Shown here: one piece after another, positions 39,411 through 48,215 of the stretch
How positions within the stretch are numbered: position 1 is the stretch's first letter
How the letters are laid out: every line of letters starts with the position of its first letter
Notes under the pieces: model-generated
The model's input: only the letters and a program-made list of their open reading frames with translations
What the model was told of the DNA's origin: nothing
Databases searched by the model: none
Source: Rickettsia endosymbiont of Cantharis rufa
GTDB lineage: Bacteria; Pseudomonadota; Alphaproteobacteria; Rickettsiales; Rickettsiaceae
Length of the DNA stretch: 64,000 nucleotides
Reading direction: 5' to 3'
NCBI RefSeq assembly: GCF_964026445.1
Contig: NZ_OZ032150.1
Coordinates: 992,001-1,056,000 of the forward strand
Translations under genes and position numbers: made by a program

Positions 39411-41186
39411 TTACTCATTATTTTCCGGAGCAGTTGTTGTTTCAGTCTCTTCAGAAGCCTCATTATTATTTGCCCTAGGATCAAAAGGTACTTGGGTAGG
39501 CACAAAGGTCGGCGGTAATAATCTACTAGTAAAAAACTTATCTTCGTAATACTTAATTTTACGAGATTTTATAGGTGGAAAGGATTCTATTAAAACAATT
39601 TGCTCATCTCTCGGTAACTGTATTACTTCTTGAGGTAAAAGTAAAGCTCTTTGAACTTGAGAAACGTTTTGGGTTCTAGTAGAAATATTAAGGTCAAAAA
39701 ATAAAGGTTTACTAAATGATCTTTGTTCTACCGTCTTATTACCGACAAGCTGCGATATTAAATTTGCCGTTTCATAGTTATTAGCAGCAAAAGTAATACG
39801 ATATGTCGCATTTGATAAGAAAGAATTCATACCGGCGTCTTCATATGTTCCTTTGAGCTGCTGAGTATCCTGAATAATTAAAAATAAGCGAACTCTATAA
39901 CCTCTAAAATACGCTATACCGGCTTTAAAAGTGTCCATCTTCCCAAGTGTCGGGAACTCATCAAGTAAGAACATTACCCCATGCGGCTCTTCCTTTAAAT
40001 CCGGCATTTTACGGCTTAAAAATTCTGTCGCCTGCTGATAAAACACCTGCATTAATTTTTGTAAACGCTGTATATTATCGGGTGTTAACCCTACATACAC
40101 GGTTGTTTTTACTTTTTTAAATTCTTGTACGTTGAAATCAGAAGATGCAGTAGCTGAATCAATTAGGGGATTTGCCCATAATTCAAGAGATGAGTTCATT
40201 GTAGATATTACACCTGAACGCTCTTTATCGGCTTTTTGCAGAAATGCAGCAATATTCATATATGCTACGGGATGTATTACACCGCCAAGCGTATCGAGTA
40301 CGACTGCTAGATTATAAACTACGTCGTCACTTCTCATGGTACGCACTACTTCACCGAAAGATTTAGTTTTAGTAGGATCAGCTATTAAATATAAAGTTAC
40401 ACCTAAAAATAAACTTCGTGCTTCATTATTCCAAAAATCCTTTTCAGGCATTATAAGGTTTGAAATTTTTTGAACGTCATCAACCATCTGCCCAGGCTTA
40501 GTACTAACCCAATCAATTGGATTATAACAATGAGTAACACCGTCGGGATTAGAAGGCTCCCATACAAAAACTTTCTGACCTTGTTTCTCACGCCAACCGC
40601 TTGTCAAACCGTGATTCTCGAGCTTTATGTCATGTACTACTACCGAATCACTCCAAAACAACAAGTTAGGTATCACAAAACCCACACCTTTACCCGAACC
40701 GGTAGGAGCAAATAATAAGGAATGCTGGAACCCGTCGGCAACAAAATATCCACCGGCATCAACACCGATCAGCATACCTTTTTTGGATCTAAGACCTGCG
40801 GCCTCTATATCTGACGGATTAGCCCAGCTAGCATTTCCATATACTTTTTCCTGTTGTTCAAAAAATTGTAATGATTTTATTCTTTCAAAGTTTTTAATGT
40901 AAGATATTATAACAACAATAGCAGGACTAAGAAGAGATGCAAGTAGTTTCAATTTTAAATAATTATAGTCGGAAATTTTTAACTGTCCCCAAACGTTAAT
41001 AAGCCAATAAGCCCACTTATAAGCAATATTTATAGCATTTATATCTACACCTAAAACTCCAACCTCATTAGTAAAAATTGCAACAAATGCACCGCTTATC
41101 CAAATGGTACAAAAAATAACAACTGGATGAATTATAGCGTGACCAAATATATTTCTAGTAACTTTAAGTATCTTATGCCATTCCAT
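39411..41186 (-). CDS. virD4: Type IV secretion coupling protein VirD4
   Basis: The 591-residue ATPase recruits substrates to the type IV channel. Two N-terminal membrane segments (about residues 17-40 and 75-95) precede the AAA-like domain. Walker A is FAPTGSGKGVGFVIPNLL, and Walker B is GVMFLLDEFPTLGKMDTFK. The C-terminus has an acidic Glu/Thr-rich tail (EASEETETTTAPENNE), typical of a substrate-facing end. In Rickettsia this gene is part of the rvh system, with virB11 and virB10 upstream in the same direction. Two repeats lie in the 310-bp gap. Intact. Confidence 0.95.
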   Translation of the reverse strand: MEWHKILKVTRNIFGHAIIHPVVIFCTIWISGAFVAIFTNEVGVLGVDINAINIAYKWAYWLINVWGQLKISDYNYLKLKLLASLLSPAIVVIISYIKNFERIKSLQFFEQQEKVYGNASWANPSDIEAAGLRSKKGMLIGVDAGGYFVADGFQHSLLFAPTGSGKGVGFVIPNLLFWSDSVVVHDIKLENHGLTSGWREKQGQKVFVWEPSNPDGVTHCYNPIDWVSTKPGQMVDDVQKISNLIMPEKDFWNNEARSLFLGVTLYLIADPTKTKSFGEVVRTMRSDDVVYNLAVVLDTLGGVIHPVAYMNIAAFLQKADKERSGVISTMNSSLELWANPLIDSATASSDFNVQEFKKVKTTVYVGLTPDNIQRLQKLMQVFYQQATEFLSRKMPDLKEEPHGVMFLLDEFPTLGKMDTFKAGIAYFRGYRVRLFLIIQDTQQLKGTYEDAGMNSFLSNATYRITFAANNYETANLISQLVGNKTVEQRSFSKPLFFDLNISTRTQNVSQVQRALLLPQEVIQLPRDEQIVLIESFPPIKSRKIKYYEDKFFTSRLLPPTFVPTQVPFDPRANNNEASEETETTTAPENNE

Positions 41187-41255
41187 GAATAATATTCCTA
41201 GTTTTTACTTATCACTTAATATTGTTAACGTTATTGCATAGAACGATTTTTCCAG

Positions 41256-41334
41256 CGTCATCCCGTGACTTGATCGCGGGATCTAGTCCTTTTTTTATTT
41301 TTTTCTGGATATCATGGTCAAGCCACTGTATGAC
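41256..41334. repeat. Palindromic repeat between virB11 and virD4
   Basis: Arms CGTCATCCCGTGACTTGATC and TGGTCAAGCCACTGTATGACA close on a TTTTTTTATTTTTTTCTGG spacer. Nearly the same spacer occurs in the copies at 47.55 and 48.07 kb, so these three are close relatives. Confidence 0.8.
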
Positions 41335-41386
41335 ATCGATCTTGAAACTAACGTCTATACATATTGCATAGAAAACGGTATACGAA

Positions 41387-41493
41387 GTTTTATTTGGAAA
41401 AGAGCAGAGTGTTTCATATTTTTTGATCGCAGCGTAGATAACCTACGTGAGGATCAAAAAATATGAAACACTCTGCTCTTTTCCAAATAAAAC
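41387..41493. repeat. RPE with perfect 42-bp arms after virB11
   Basis: The left arm (41387-41428) begins GTTTTATTTGGAAAAGAGCA and the right arm (41452-41493) is its exact reverse complement. The 23-base loop carries GCAGCGTAGATAACCTACGT. It starts 4 bp after the virB11 stop on the minus strand, so its RNA hairpin is well placed to end the virB7-virB11 transcript before virD4. Confidence 0.92.
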
Positions 41494-41497
41494 GAGT

Positions 41498-42502
41498 CTA
41501 CACCATACCTTTAGCGTTCTTATTTTTCTTGTAGTACACTTCCGAAACATATCTTTTCCCGCCACTACCGCGTTTTAACTGCACAACGATATCTACAACG
41601 GTTAAAATATACTTCTTTACTTCTTCAGGCGGCATACCGAGATCAGCTTGCATAACCATAAGCTTTAACTGCTCGATTGCCATAGCAGGACTATCGGCAT
41701 GCAGCGTCGATATTGAACCAGGGTGACCGGTATTAATAGCACGTAAAAAACTAAAAGCTTCTTTGCCTCGAAGCTCACCGACTATAATTCTATCCGGTCT
41801 TAAACGTAAACAAGCTTCTATTAAATCTTGGGTAGTAACATTTGCGCGGCCCTGCCCTCCTTTGGAAGCAAGTAAATGCACTCTGTTAGGATGGCTTGAT
41901 AGTACAACCTCACGAGCATCTTCTACAGTAATTAATCTTTCTATTGATGGTATTTCAGTAAGTGCCGCATTTGTAAAGGTAGTTTTACCGGTTGAAGTAC
42001 CGCCGCTAATTATGATATTTTTCTTTGAAACAACTGCGTGTCTAATAAATTCTTTAATCTTTTTTTCAGCTAAAAAATCATTTAAAATTATTGCATCTTC
42101 ATCTACTAAACTCTCTGTTGCAGTTTCATCAAATGCCCCCATTTTAGCGTACTCGTCTAAAGTTAAATTCATACCGCTAGGCTTTCTGATAGAATAAATG
42201 ATTTGTCCTATCTCACAAGCAGGGGGAAATACTATTTGAATACGGTAGCCATTCGGCAAAGTTGCTGAGAGCAGCGGTTTTTCTTCTGAAATCATCTGTT
42301 CGGTAGATTGAGCGACTAAACGCCCTAATGAAAGTAGATGTTCGCTATCCAGCTCCGGTATTTGCTTAGAGTATATATCGCCTTTTTTTTCAACCCATAC
42401 TTCTCCAGGCTTATTAACCATAATTTCATTAATACCGTCTTCAGCAAATAAATTTTTAAAAGGAAGTAAGAACGTCTCTAAGGCTGCAAATTCTTCATTC
42501 AT
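41498..42502 (-). CDS. virB11: Type IV secretion ATPase VirB11
   Basis: The 334-residue hexameric traffic ATPase powers assembly and substrate transfer. An N-terminal domain (INEIMVNKPGEVWVEKKGDI) precedes the RecA-like part. Walker A is IISGGTSTGKTTFTNAAL. The His-box region (RLRPDRIIVGELRGKEAF) and STLHADSPAMAIEQLKLMVM follow. Its start overlaps the virB10 stop by 4 bp, indicating coupled translation. The 42-bp RPE hairpin sits at its 3' end. Intact. Confidence 0.95.
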   Translation of the reverse strand: MNEEFAALETFLLPFKNLFAEDGINEIMVNKPGEVWVEKKGDIYSKQIPELDSEHLLSLGRLVAQSTEQMISEEKPLLSATLPNGYRIQIVFPPACEIGQIIYSIRKPSGMNLTLDEYAKMGAFDETATESLVDEDAIILNDFLAEKKIKEFIRHAVVSKKNIIISGGTSTGKTTFTNAALTEIPSIERLITVEDAREVVLSSHPNRVHLLASKGGQGRANVTTQDLIEACLRLRPDRIIVGELRGKEAFSFLRAINTGHPGSISTLHADSPAMAIEQLKLMVMQADLGMPPEEVKKYILTVVDIVVQLKRGSGGKRYVSEVYYKKNKNAKGMV

Positions 42503-43944
42503 TTCATTACCTGCGATTTTAATAAAACGGCTTTTGGGAATTTATAATCCCTATTAACGTATATTCTAACCGGCGTACCTTGATTAACCGTTGTCGTAGG
42601 CTTAAATTGCTGCTGAGTTATCATATTTTGTACAACATTTGTAACATCCGTAAAAGCTTGAGTAGAAGCTTGTTGTGCTTGCGTAGGAGTTGATGCTATA
42701 GATGTAGTAGTAAGCAAACTTGAAGCTGCCGTATTAACTGCTTGTACTAAGGTTTGAAGTCTCTGGTCAGCAGTATTCGCTGAAGAAGCAGTTTGCGCTG
42801 TTGTACACGCTTGAGTCATAGTAGTATAAGCAGTCGAAGTTTTATCGGTAATAGCAGCAAGTATATTAGTACAAATTGTAACTATTCTAGTATTTGCATC
42901 CATACCGGTATTAGCCGCAATAGTTTGAGCAGTATTTAACAATTGTGTGGCTGTAGCACTATTAGTTGCTGCTGCCTGCGAATCTATAGGAGGCGGCACT
43001 AACTTATCAAGGACTTTAGCAAGACCTATATTAAAGCCGGATTGTAATACGGCATTTGCAAATTGTTCTTTATATTTATTATCGACTCTTCCTTGTAGTC
43101 CCGGTCTACCTAAATTATCAACTACAGGTGAGTCAAATTCTATAGTATAACCGTTAGTTAAATCTATTCTATCCCATATTATAGAAACTCTACCGTAACT
43201 GTCTGATGAAGTTGAGGTTGCATATTTACCGAATATTTTTGATCCTTTCGGTATTAATATAACTTTATCTTTCTCAGAAAATACATCTCTACTAATAATG
43301 GCCCTTATTTCGCCGCCGAGATCACTATTTATTGCCGTCTCAAGCACTGCATCAATTAATTTACCGCGTCCGAGAACCAACGACATATCACCGCGATCTT
43401 TAAATGTCGCTTCTGCCGTAATCTGTTCCGGTGTTTTTTTAGGCTCTACACCACCAACTAACACTATAGCTGATTTTCTTTTTGCTTCACGACGTTGCTT
43501 CTCTGCATCACTCTCAACTAGCGTTCCTGAAGTGGAAGGCAATGAAACCGGTGGCAATGGAAGCGTTTTATCTTTATTCTCCTCTACAGGAGTAGTAGGA
43601 GGTAAGACCGGTGGAACTTCTACTATCGGAGGCGGCGGCGGTGGGGCTGTAGGCGCCTCAAGCTTAGGTGGATCAGGCAACTTTGGAATCTCCGGAATAT
43701 TATCATCAACATCCGTGACAGGTTTTACAATATTACTCGGTATCTGAGTCTCTGGTATCTCTTCTTTTTTAGAACCAAAAAAAAGAGTGTAAGAAATATA
43801 TATAAAGATACCGCAAATTACGACTACTATCACAATACTCTTATTAAAGCTAACTGAAACTTTTGATAATTCCCTTTGTACTTCAGGCGAATCTGCTCCT
43901 GATAAAGAACTGATATTATTATTGTTATTTTGCTCTTCAGTCAT
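42499..43944 (-). CDS. virB10: Type IV secretion channel protein VirB10
   Basis: The 481-residue protein spans both membranes in the core complex. A short cytosolic part precedes one membrane helix (IVIVVVICGIFIYISYTLFF, about 33-53), then a Pro-rich stretch (about 85-125) crosses the periplasm. The beta-domain begins near 195 (VLGRGKLIDAVLETAINSDL). A Thr/Ala-rich insert of about 110 residues (near 325-450) corresponds to the outer-membrane antenna and is longer than in classical VirB10. The end returns to the strand VRIYVNRDYKFPKAVLL. It overlaps virB11 by 4 bp. Intact. Confidence 0.95.
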   Translation of the reverse strand: MTEEQNNNNNISSLSGADSPEVQRELSKVSVSFNKSIVIVVVICGIFIYISYTLFFGSKKEEIPETQIPSNIVKPVTDVDDNIPEIPKLPDPPKLEAPTAPPPPPPIVEVPPVLPPTTPVEENKDKTLPLPPVSLPSTSGTLVESDAEKQRREAKRKSAIVLVGGVEPKKTPEQITAEATFKDRGDMSLVLGRGKLIDAVLETAINSDLGGEIRAIISRDVFSEKDKVILIPKGSKIFGKYATSTSSDSYGRVSIIWDRIDLTNGYTIEFDSPVVDNLGRPGLQGRVDNKYKEQFANAVLQSGFNIGLAKVLDKLVPPPIDSQAAATNSATATQLLNTAQTIAANTGMDANTRIVTICTNILAAITDKTSTAYTTMTQACTTAQTASSANTADQRLQTLVQAVNTAASSLLTTTSIASTPTQAQQASTQAFTDVTNVVQNMITQQQFKPTTTVNQGTPVRIYVNRDYKFPKAVLLKSQVMK

Positions 43945-43998
43945 ATATAAAATATATTAGTTAAAGTATTTTTATTGTCGTTGTTGCATGAATTCCAA

Positions 43999-44115
43999 TG
44001 TCATTCCCGCGTAGGCGGGAATCCAGCAAAATCTATAAAAAGTTTTATCAAATACGTAACTTCTATATCAATATTGAAGTTATTTTTCTGGATTCCCGCC
44101 TACGCGGGAATGACA
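43999..44115. repeat. Palindromic repeat between virB9 and virB10
   Basis: Near-perfect arms TGTCATTCCCGCGTAGGCGG and CCGCCTACGCGGGAATGACA enclose an AT-rich spacer with AACTTCTATATCAATATTGAAGTT. It falls in the 235-bp gap inside the T4SS gene cluster. Confidence 0.9.
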
Positions 44116-44179
44116 TCCAGTAGGTTTTACCTATCCATGTAACAACACCGGCTTGACCACGGTATGACACAGTACCCTA

Positions 44180-44656
44180 CTAAAATCTTGCCATGTAATT
44201 ACTATTTTTCTTAGGGTAGTAAAATTTAATTACATATACTAAATCCCTTTCGTTACCCATCATAAGTTCCGTAGAAGCGATATCAAATTCATATGTTCTT
44301 TTATTAGTTATAATAGTCATATTTGTGCGAATATCTTTTTCAAGAGGCTTAATAAATAATCTATTTGCCAAAGGAGTTATTTTCCAAGCATAAGCATCTC
44401 CAAGAATTATATTTTGGATTTCTTCGTTTTTAGCAAATTCTATATGCGATTGAAAGCCAAAATGCAAAACTAATAAATAGACTTCATTTGGATTATATAT
44501 ATAAGTTTTTATCCTATTATCTTTAGTTATAGATAAATCATCTACATAATTATTATTACTACTATTACATGAATCATCTACAAGTGAACACTCTCGTTGT
44601 ATTGTAAAGCCGCTTAATAATACAAGAACTAAAAAATAAAATCTAACTATTGTCAT
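44180..44656 (-). CDS. Short VirB9-like protein (second VirB9, C-terminal domain missing)
   Basis: The 158-residue product has a signal-like start (MTIVRFYFLVLVLLSGFTIQ) and a VirB9 N-terminal domain. It parallels the full VirB9 at 46.8 kb: YNPNEVYLLVLHFGFQSHIE against YNPDDVFKFTGYYGYQASIE, then LFIKPLEKDIRTNMTIITNK and a shared ITNKRTYEF. It lacks the C-terminal beta domain that pairs with VirB7. Such truncated duplicates are known for the rvh system. It overlaps virB8 by 14 bp. Its role, regulatory or as a decoy subunit, is unknown. The frame is clean. Confidence 0.88.
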   Translation of the reverse strand: MTIVRFYFLVLVLLSGFTIQRECSLVDDSCNSSNNNYVDDLSITKDNRIKTYIYNPNEVYLLVLHFGFQSHIEFAKNEEIQNIILGDAYAWKITPLANRLFIKPLEKDIRTNMTIITNKRTYEFDIASTELMMGNERDLVYVIKFYYPKKNSNYMARF

Positions 44657-45374
44657 CGTCTACCCTATATCCGTTAACTTGAAACCCTACCGGATTTACA
44701 TCAAATTCTGAATCTGTTAATTGCATAGGTACATAAGCATAACTTACTACCGCTATTTTATTATAAACTAATTGGCTTCCTGATGTTTCATTTACAGAAA
44801 ATCTGACTATATATTTATCTACTGCGATTTTTGACCATGATTTTATTACTAAAAATGTAGTATTATCTTCTTTATATTTTAAAGTAGGATCAAAATCTTT
44901 ATTTCTTATATAGCCAAGATAATTATAATAAACACCGCTTGTTGAGAATAATCTTATTGTTGTACGAGCTATCGTTGCAAAATCAACCGGATTATATGTT
45001 TCCCGTGCCGTTATATATTTCTTTATAAAATATCTTGTAAGAGACTCATCCGCCGTTAATACCGGTGATGAAATAGGTTCTACCACCGAGGCACGTCCGG
45101 TATTACTATTTAGCTGAATAACAAAGGGATCAAATTGTTTAGATTTTACTACAAATGCTATTACTAAAGTTGATATAACCATAAAAATGGTTAGTAGTAT
45201 TATTAATATGATAAGTAAATTACGTTGAACAATTAACTTATCGGATCGCTCTTCATACCAATTCTGAGTAATTTTTAAAGGATTAGCTGATTTAATACTT
45301 TCTTGATTTTGTGTATCTCCTGAACCGCTTTGCGAGTTATTACTTGATTTAAAGAAGCCAAATATATTATTCAT
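44643..45374 (-). CDS. virB8: Type IV secretion protein VirB8 (minus-strand copy)
   Basis: The 243-residue bitopic assembly protein has an N-terminal cytosolic stretch (about residues 1-50), one membrane helix (LLIILIILLTIFMVISTLVI) and the NTF2-like periplasmic domain (NWYEERSDKLIVQRN precedes the helix; YVPMQLTDSEFDVNPVGFQV is the C-terminal motif). It is one of two VirB8 copies. It lies between virB7 upstream and the short virB9 with which it overlaps. VirB8 nucleates the channel; the two copies may be used in different complexes. Intact. Confidence 0.92.
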   Translation of the reverse strand: MNNIFGFFKSSNNSQSGSGDTQNQESIKSANPLKITQNWYEERSDKLIVQRNLLIILIILLTIFMVISTLVIAFVVKSKQFDPFVIQLNSNTGRASVVEPISSPVLTADESLTRYFIKKYITARETYNPVDFATIARTTIRLFSTSGVYYNYLGYIRNKDFDPTLKYKEDNTTFLVIKSWSKIAVDKYIVRFSVNETSGSQLVYNKIAVVSYAYVPMQLTDSEFDVNPVGFQVNGYRVDDDNS

Positions 45375-45423
45375 ATCAAAGGTATTTTTATTATTACATT
45401 GTTATTGTGTAAAACTATTGCTT

Positions 45424-45603
45424 TTATGCTATATTTACTGAATTAACCGGTCTTCTTATACAAGGATTTATGCTTAAACTCAATCCATCATCTATATCAG
45501 CAGAAACGCACGGGCTTTTAATTTCATAAGGAGCTGAAGGGGTACATGACAACAATTGAGAAAGCATAATTAATACTAATAAAAACTTTAATGATTTTAA
45601 CAT
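45424..45603 (-). CDS. virB7: VirB7-like lipoprotein
   Basis: The 59-residue frame reads MLKSLKFLLVLIMLSQLLSC and then TPSAPYEIKSPCVSADIDDG. It has a lipoprotein signal with lipobox LLSC (Cys20), a conserved Cys (PCVSAD) and a further Cys near the end (INPCIRRPVN). VirB7 pairs with VirB9 in the outer-membrane ring of the T4SS. Position beside virB8 and virB9 supports the call. It begins the minus-strand series of T4SS genes. Too short for routine gene finders, but the frame is clean. Confidence 0.85.
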   Translation of the reverse strand: MLKSLKFLLVLIMLSQLLSCTPSAPYEIKSPCVSADIDDGLSLSINPCIRRPVNSVNIA

Positions 45604-45750
45604 TCTAATTATACATTATTAAATTATCTTGTTACTATTTTAAAATTACCTTACTATACAATAGTTCACAAGCATTTTTTGAAAAAATCTATTTATAAAT
45701 ATTAAAAAGATTGTAAACTATTATACTCTGAAGTAAATAAAGGGTATTTA

Positions 45751-45870
45751 TACGAAGTTCAACTTGGAAAAGAGCGAGGAGTCTATAAGCCGAGAAGCAG
45801 AGCGTATATTTAATACGTGGCTACCTACGGACTTACAAGGACATTGTCACCAGTTTTTAAAGTGGGCGAG
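45751..45870. repeat. RPE in the divergent virB7-virB8 region
   Basis: Arms ACGAAGTTCAACTTGGAAAA and GTTTTTAAAGTGGGCGAGT are partly complementary. The loop holds AGAGCGTATATTTAATACGT, near the RPE core. It occupies the middle of the 480-bp gap between the divergent minus- and plus-strand T4SS genes; the rest (45871-46081) is AT-rich and may hold promoters for both. Confidence 0.75.
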
Positions 45871-46081
45871 TATAATATAATAACTACCATTAATAATTGT
45901 TATTGTATAATTTTAATTTATAATTTATTTTAATTTTAAAGTTAAATAATATTTGGTATTGTAGTAGTAATATAAACTTATTTTATAGCTTAAATAACAT
46001 TAAATTAACAAATCATAATCATATTATAATAATTATGGTAGAGTTATAAAACAAAATAAATTAGCTATCAATCTAGTAATT

Positions 46082-46780
46082 ATGGACCCATTAACCAACG
46101 CAATACAAGAATATATAAAATCCGGCGAATATTTTATTGATGCAAGAAAATGGTATAATTTTAAGTATATCTTACCGTTAAGTCATAGAAGTCTTCTACT
46201 TTTAATATGCACGATTTTTACCTTATTATTCACTTTAATTTGTATAAATATCGATATATTGCTACCAATAAACGAAAAAGTAAGTTATTTAATAAAAGAT
46301 AATGCTGAGAAACAAGCTACCGTTACTAATACTAAACATTCATCATTATCAAATCCTTATATTTCTGTTGCAAATATCATGCTTCAGAATTATGTAAAAC
46401 AACGAGAAGAATATAGTTACGATATATTAAAAGAACAATTTATCTTTATCAAAAATGCTTCTACGAGTATTGTTTATATGCAATTTGCTAATTTTATGAA
46501 TATTGATAACTCATTATCACCAGTCATAAGATATCAAAAACTATATAGACGCTCAATTAATGTATTATCAATTAACAATATAAACGATAATGGGGCAGTT
46601 GTTACTTTTGAGTCATTGGCAAAAAATAGTACGGGTGAAATTTTAGAAAATATGGTATGGGAAGCAAGAATCGGATTTATAATGGATTCTATCAGTACAA
46701 GTACATCCCCTGATATGCCGTTCAATTTTACCGTTACTAGTTACAAGCTAAAGTTATTAAGGAATAAAAATCAGAAATAA
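46082..46780 (+). CDS. virB8: Type IV secretion protein VirB8 (plus-strand copy)
   Basis: The 232-residue protein has a cytosolic start (MDPLTNAIQEYIKSGEYFID), one membrane helix (SLLLLICTIFTLLFTLICIN) and a VirB8 periplasmic domain (QREEYSYDILKEQFIFIKNA, VTFESLAKNSTGEILENMVW). It is more divergent than the minus-strand copy but shares the layout. It is followed 1 bp later by virB9, so the pair is coupled. No conserved ribosome site is obvious before its ATG. Its job as a paralog may be to provide a second assembly scaffold. Intact. Confidence 0.88.
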   Translation: MDPLTNAIQEYIKSGEYFIDARKWYNFKYILPLSHRSLLLLICTIFTLLFTLICINIDILLPINEKVSYLIKDNAEKQATVTNTKHSSLSNPYISVANIMLQNYVKQREEYSYDILKEQFIFIKNASTSIVYMQFANFMNIDNSLSPVIRYQKLYRRSINVLSINNINDNGAVVTFESLAKNSTGEILENMVWEARIGFIMDSISTSTSPDMPFNFTVTSYKLKLLRNKNQK

Positions 46781-46781
46781 T

Positions 46782-47534
46782 ATGAAGCAACTAATAATAT
46801 TTTGTACTTTTATAATACTTACATTAGATGTATTTGCTCTTACTATATCACGACCTCTAGGTCGAGACCCGCGCTTAAGAGTTATGACTTATAACCCTGA
46901 TGATGTCTTTAAGTTTACAGGATATTACGGCTATCAAGCAAGTATAGAACTAGCAAGAGATGAGGAAATAGTAAGTATTTCTATGGGAGATACTACTTCA
47001 TGGCAAATAGTGCCTGCCGGTCATAGGATTTTTATTAAACCGATGGAACCGGATGCTACTACTAATATGACTTTAATTACCAATAAACGAACTTACTTCT
47101 TTGAATTATATGCTGCAGAAACGCTTGATATGCGCGATCCTGAAATGGTCTTTAACGTAAAGTTTCTTTATCCGGATGACGAAAATGATAATATGAGCGG
47201 TCATATGCAAACTTTTTCTGCTTCCTTGGCAATCCCCGATCTTACTCATCCTGAAAAATATAACTTTAATTACTATATTAGCGGCAGTGAGGAAATAGCT
47301 CCTATTAAAATTTTTGACGACGGCGAGTTTACCTATCTTCAATTTAGGGATAAAAACGCTGAAATTTCCGGTATTTTTGCTGTAGATGATTCACTTCGAG
47401 AATCTTTAGTGAATTATCGCCTTGCTCAAGATAATCCTAATATGGTGATCCTTGAACAGGTTTTTCCTAAGCTCGCTGTGCGTAAGGGTAAAAAAGTCAC
47501 ATGTATATTTAATCAGTCTTTCAAAGCATATTAA
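46782..47534 (+). CDS. virB9: Type IV secretion protein VirB9 (full length)
   Basis: The 250-residue outer-membrane core protein starts with a signal peptide (MKQLIIFCTFIILTLDVFAL). The N-terminal domain has VMTYNPDDVFKFTGYYGYQA and IELARDEEIVSISMGDTTSW, as in VirB9. The C-terminal beta domain, absent in the minus-strand short copy, carries YNFNYYISGSEEIAPIKIFD and FTYLQFRD, which contact VirB7. It follows virB8 by 1 bp. Together with VirB7 and VirB10 it forms the ring. Intact. Confidence 0.93.
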   Translation: MKQLIIFCTFIILTLDVFALTISRPLGRDPRLRVMTYNPDDVFKFTGYYGYQASIELARDEEIVSISMGDTTSWQIVPAGHRIFIKPMEPDATTNMTLITNKRTYFFELYAAETLDMRDPEMVFNVKFLYPDDENDNMSGHMQTFSASLAIPDLTHPEKYNFNYYISGSEEIAPIKIFDDGEFTYLQFRDKNAEISGIFAVDDSLRESLVNYRLAQDNPNMVILEQVFPKLAVRKGKKVTCIFNQSFKAY

Positions 47535-47535
47535 C

Positions 47536-47615
47536 TGTCATCCCGCGACTTGATCGCAGGATCCAGTCTTTTTTTTATTTTTTTCTGGATACCGTGAACA
47601 AGTCACGGTATAACA
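47536..47615. repeat. Palindromic repeat between virB9 and the MnhC-like gene
   Basis: Arms TGTCATCCCGCGACTTGATC and GAACAAGTCACGGTATAACA enclose a TTTTTTTATTTTTTTCTGG spacer. It starts 1 bp after the virB9 stop and ends 5 bp before the MnhC-like ATG, which could end one transcript and leave little room for a new promoter. Confidence 0.8.
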
Positions 47616-47620
47616 ATGTT

Positions 47621-47956
47621 ATGTCACATTTAATATATTTCTTTACTTTGATTTTACTAACTAACGGTTTGTTTATAATGCTTACATGTCGTAATTATAT
47701 TCATAAAATTATCGGGCTTGGAATCTTTCAAAGTTCGGTATTAGTATTTTATTTAAGTATCGGAAAAATTAAGACAGGCGGTGTACCTATTTTACAAGAT
47801 GGGCTAACTACTTACACTAGCCCTTTACCTCATGTATTAATGTTAACTGCTATAGTAGTTGGGTTCGCTACTCTTAGCGTAGCTTTAAGTTTAATATATC
47901 AAATTTATAAACATTTTGGTACAATATCGGAAAATGAAATTAATTTTGATAAGTAA
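47621..47956 (+). CDS. Na+/H+ antiporter subunit C (MnhC/MrpC-like, NuoK-related)
   Basis: The 111-residue protein has three hydrophobic segments. The pattern ILLTNGLFIMLTCRNYIHKI with GLGIFQSSVLVFYLSIG is that of MnhC. I chose the ATG at 47621 because the upstream in-frame ATG lies in the repeat. It leads a cluster of three antiporter-like subunits. MnhC is normally the small NuoK-like subunit of a multi-subunit cation/proton antiporter. The rest of the complex (A, B, E, F, G) is not seen here. Intact. Confidence 0.85.
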   Translation: MSHLIYFFTLILLTNGLFIMLTCRNYIHKIIGLGIFQSSVLVFYLSIGKIKTGGVPILQDGLTTYTSPLPHVLMLTAIVVGFATLSVALSLIYQIYKHFGTISENEINFDK

Positions 47957-47997
47957 TTTTTTTAATTATGTTATTCTGGGGTATTGTATGACTTCTA

Positions 47998-48156
47998 TGT
48001 CATTCCCGCGAAAGCGGGAATCCAGTAACCTCTATGTCATCCCGCGACTTGATCGCAGGATCCAGTCTTTTTTTTATTTTTTTCTGGATACTGTGAACAA
48101 GTCACGGTATGACAATAATTCATTTTTTCTGGATTCCCGCTTTCGCGGGAATGACA
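47998..48156. repeat. Nested palindromic repeats
   Basis: The outer pair is TGTCATTCCCGCGAAAGCGG and CCGCTTTCGCGGGAATGACA. Inside it is a TGTCATCCCGCGACTTGATC ... AAGTCACGGTATGACA element almost identical to the one at 47.54 kb. The open frame across it is repeat-derived. Confidence 0.9.
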
Positions 48157-48215
48157 TAGAGAATTGCAGGAATGATATAAGGATTTACTGCAGCATCGGT
48201 TTTGAATAAACTTCC

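Noticed and set aside
47916..48209. Plus-strand open frame of 97 residues with SFPRKRESS
   Set aside because: It is a read-through of the nested repeats at 48.0-48.16 kb and the end of the MnhC-like gene in another frame.
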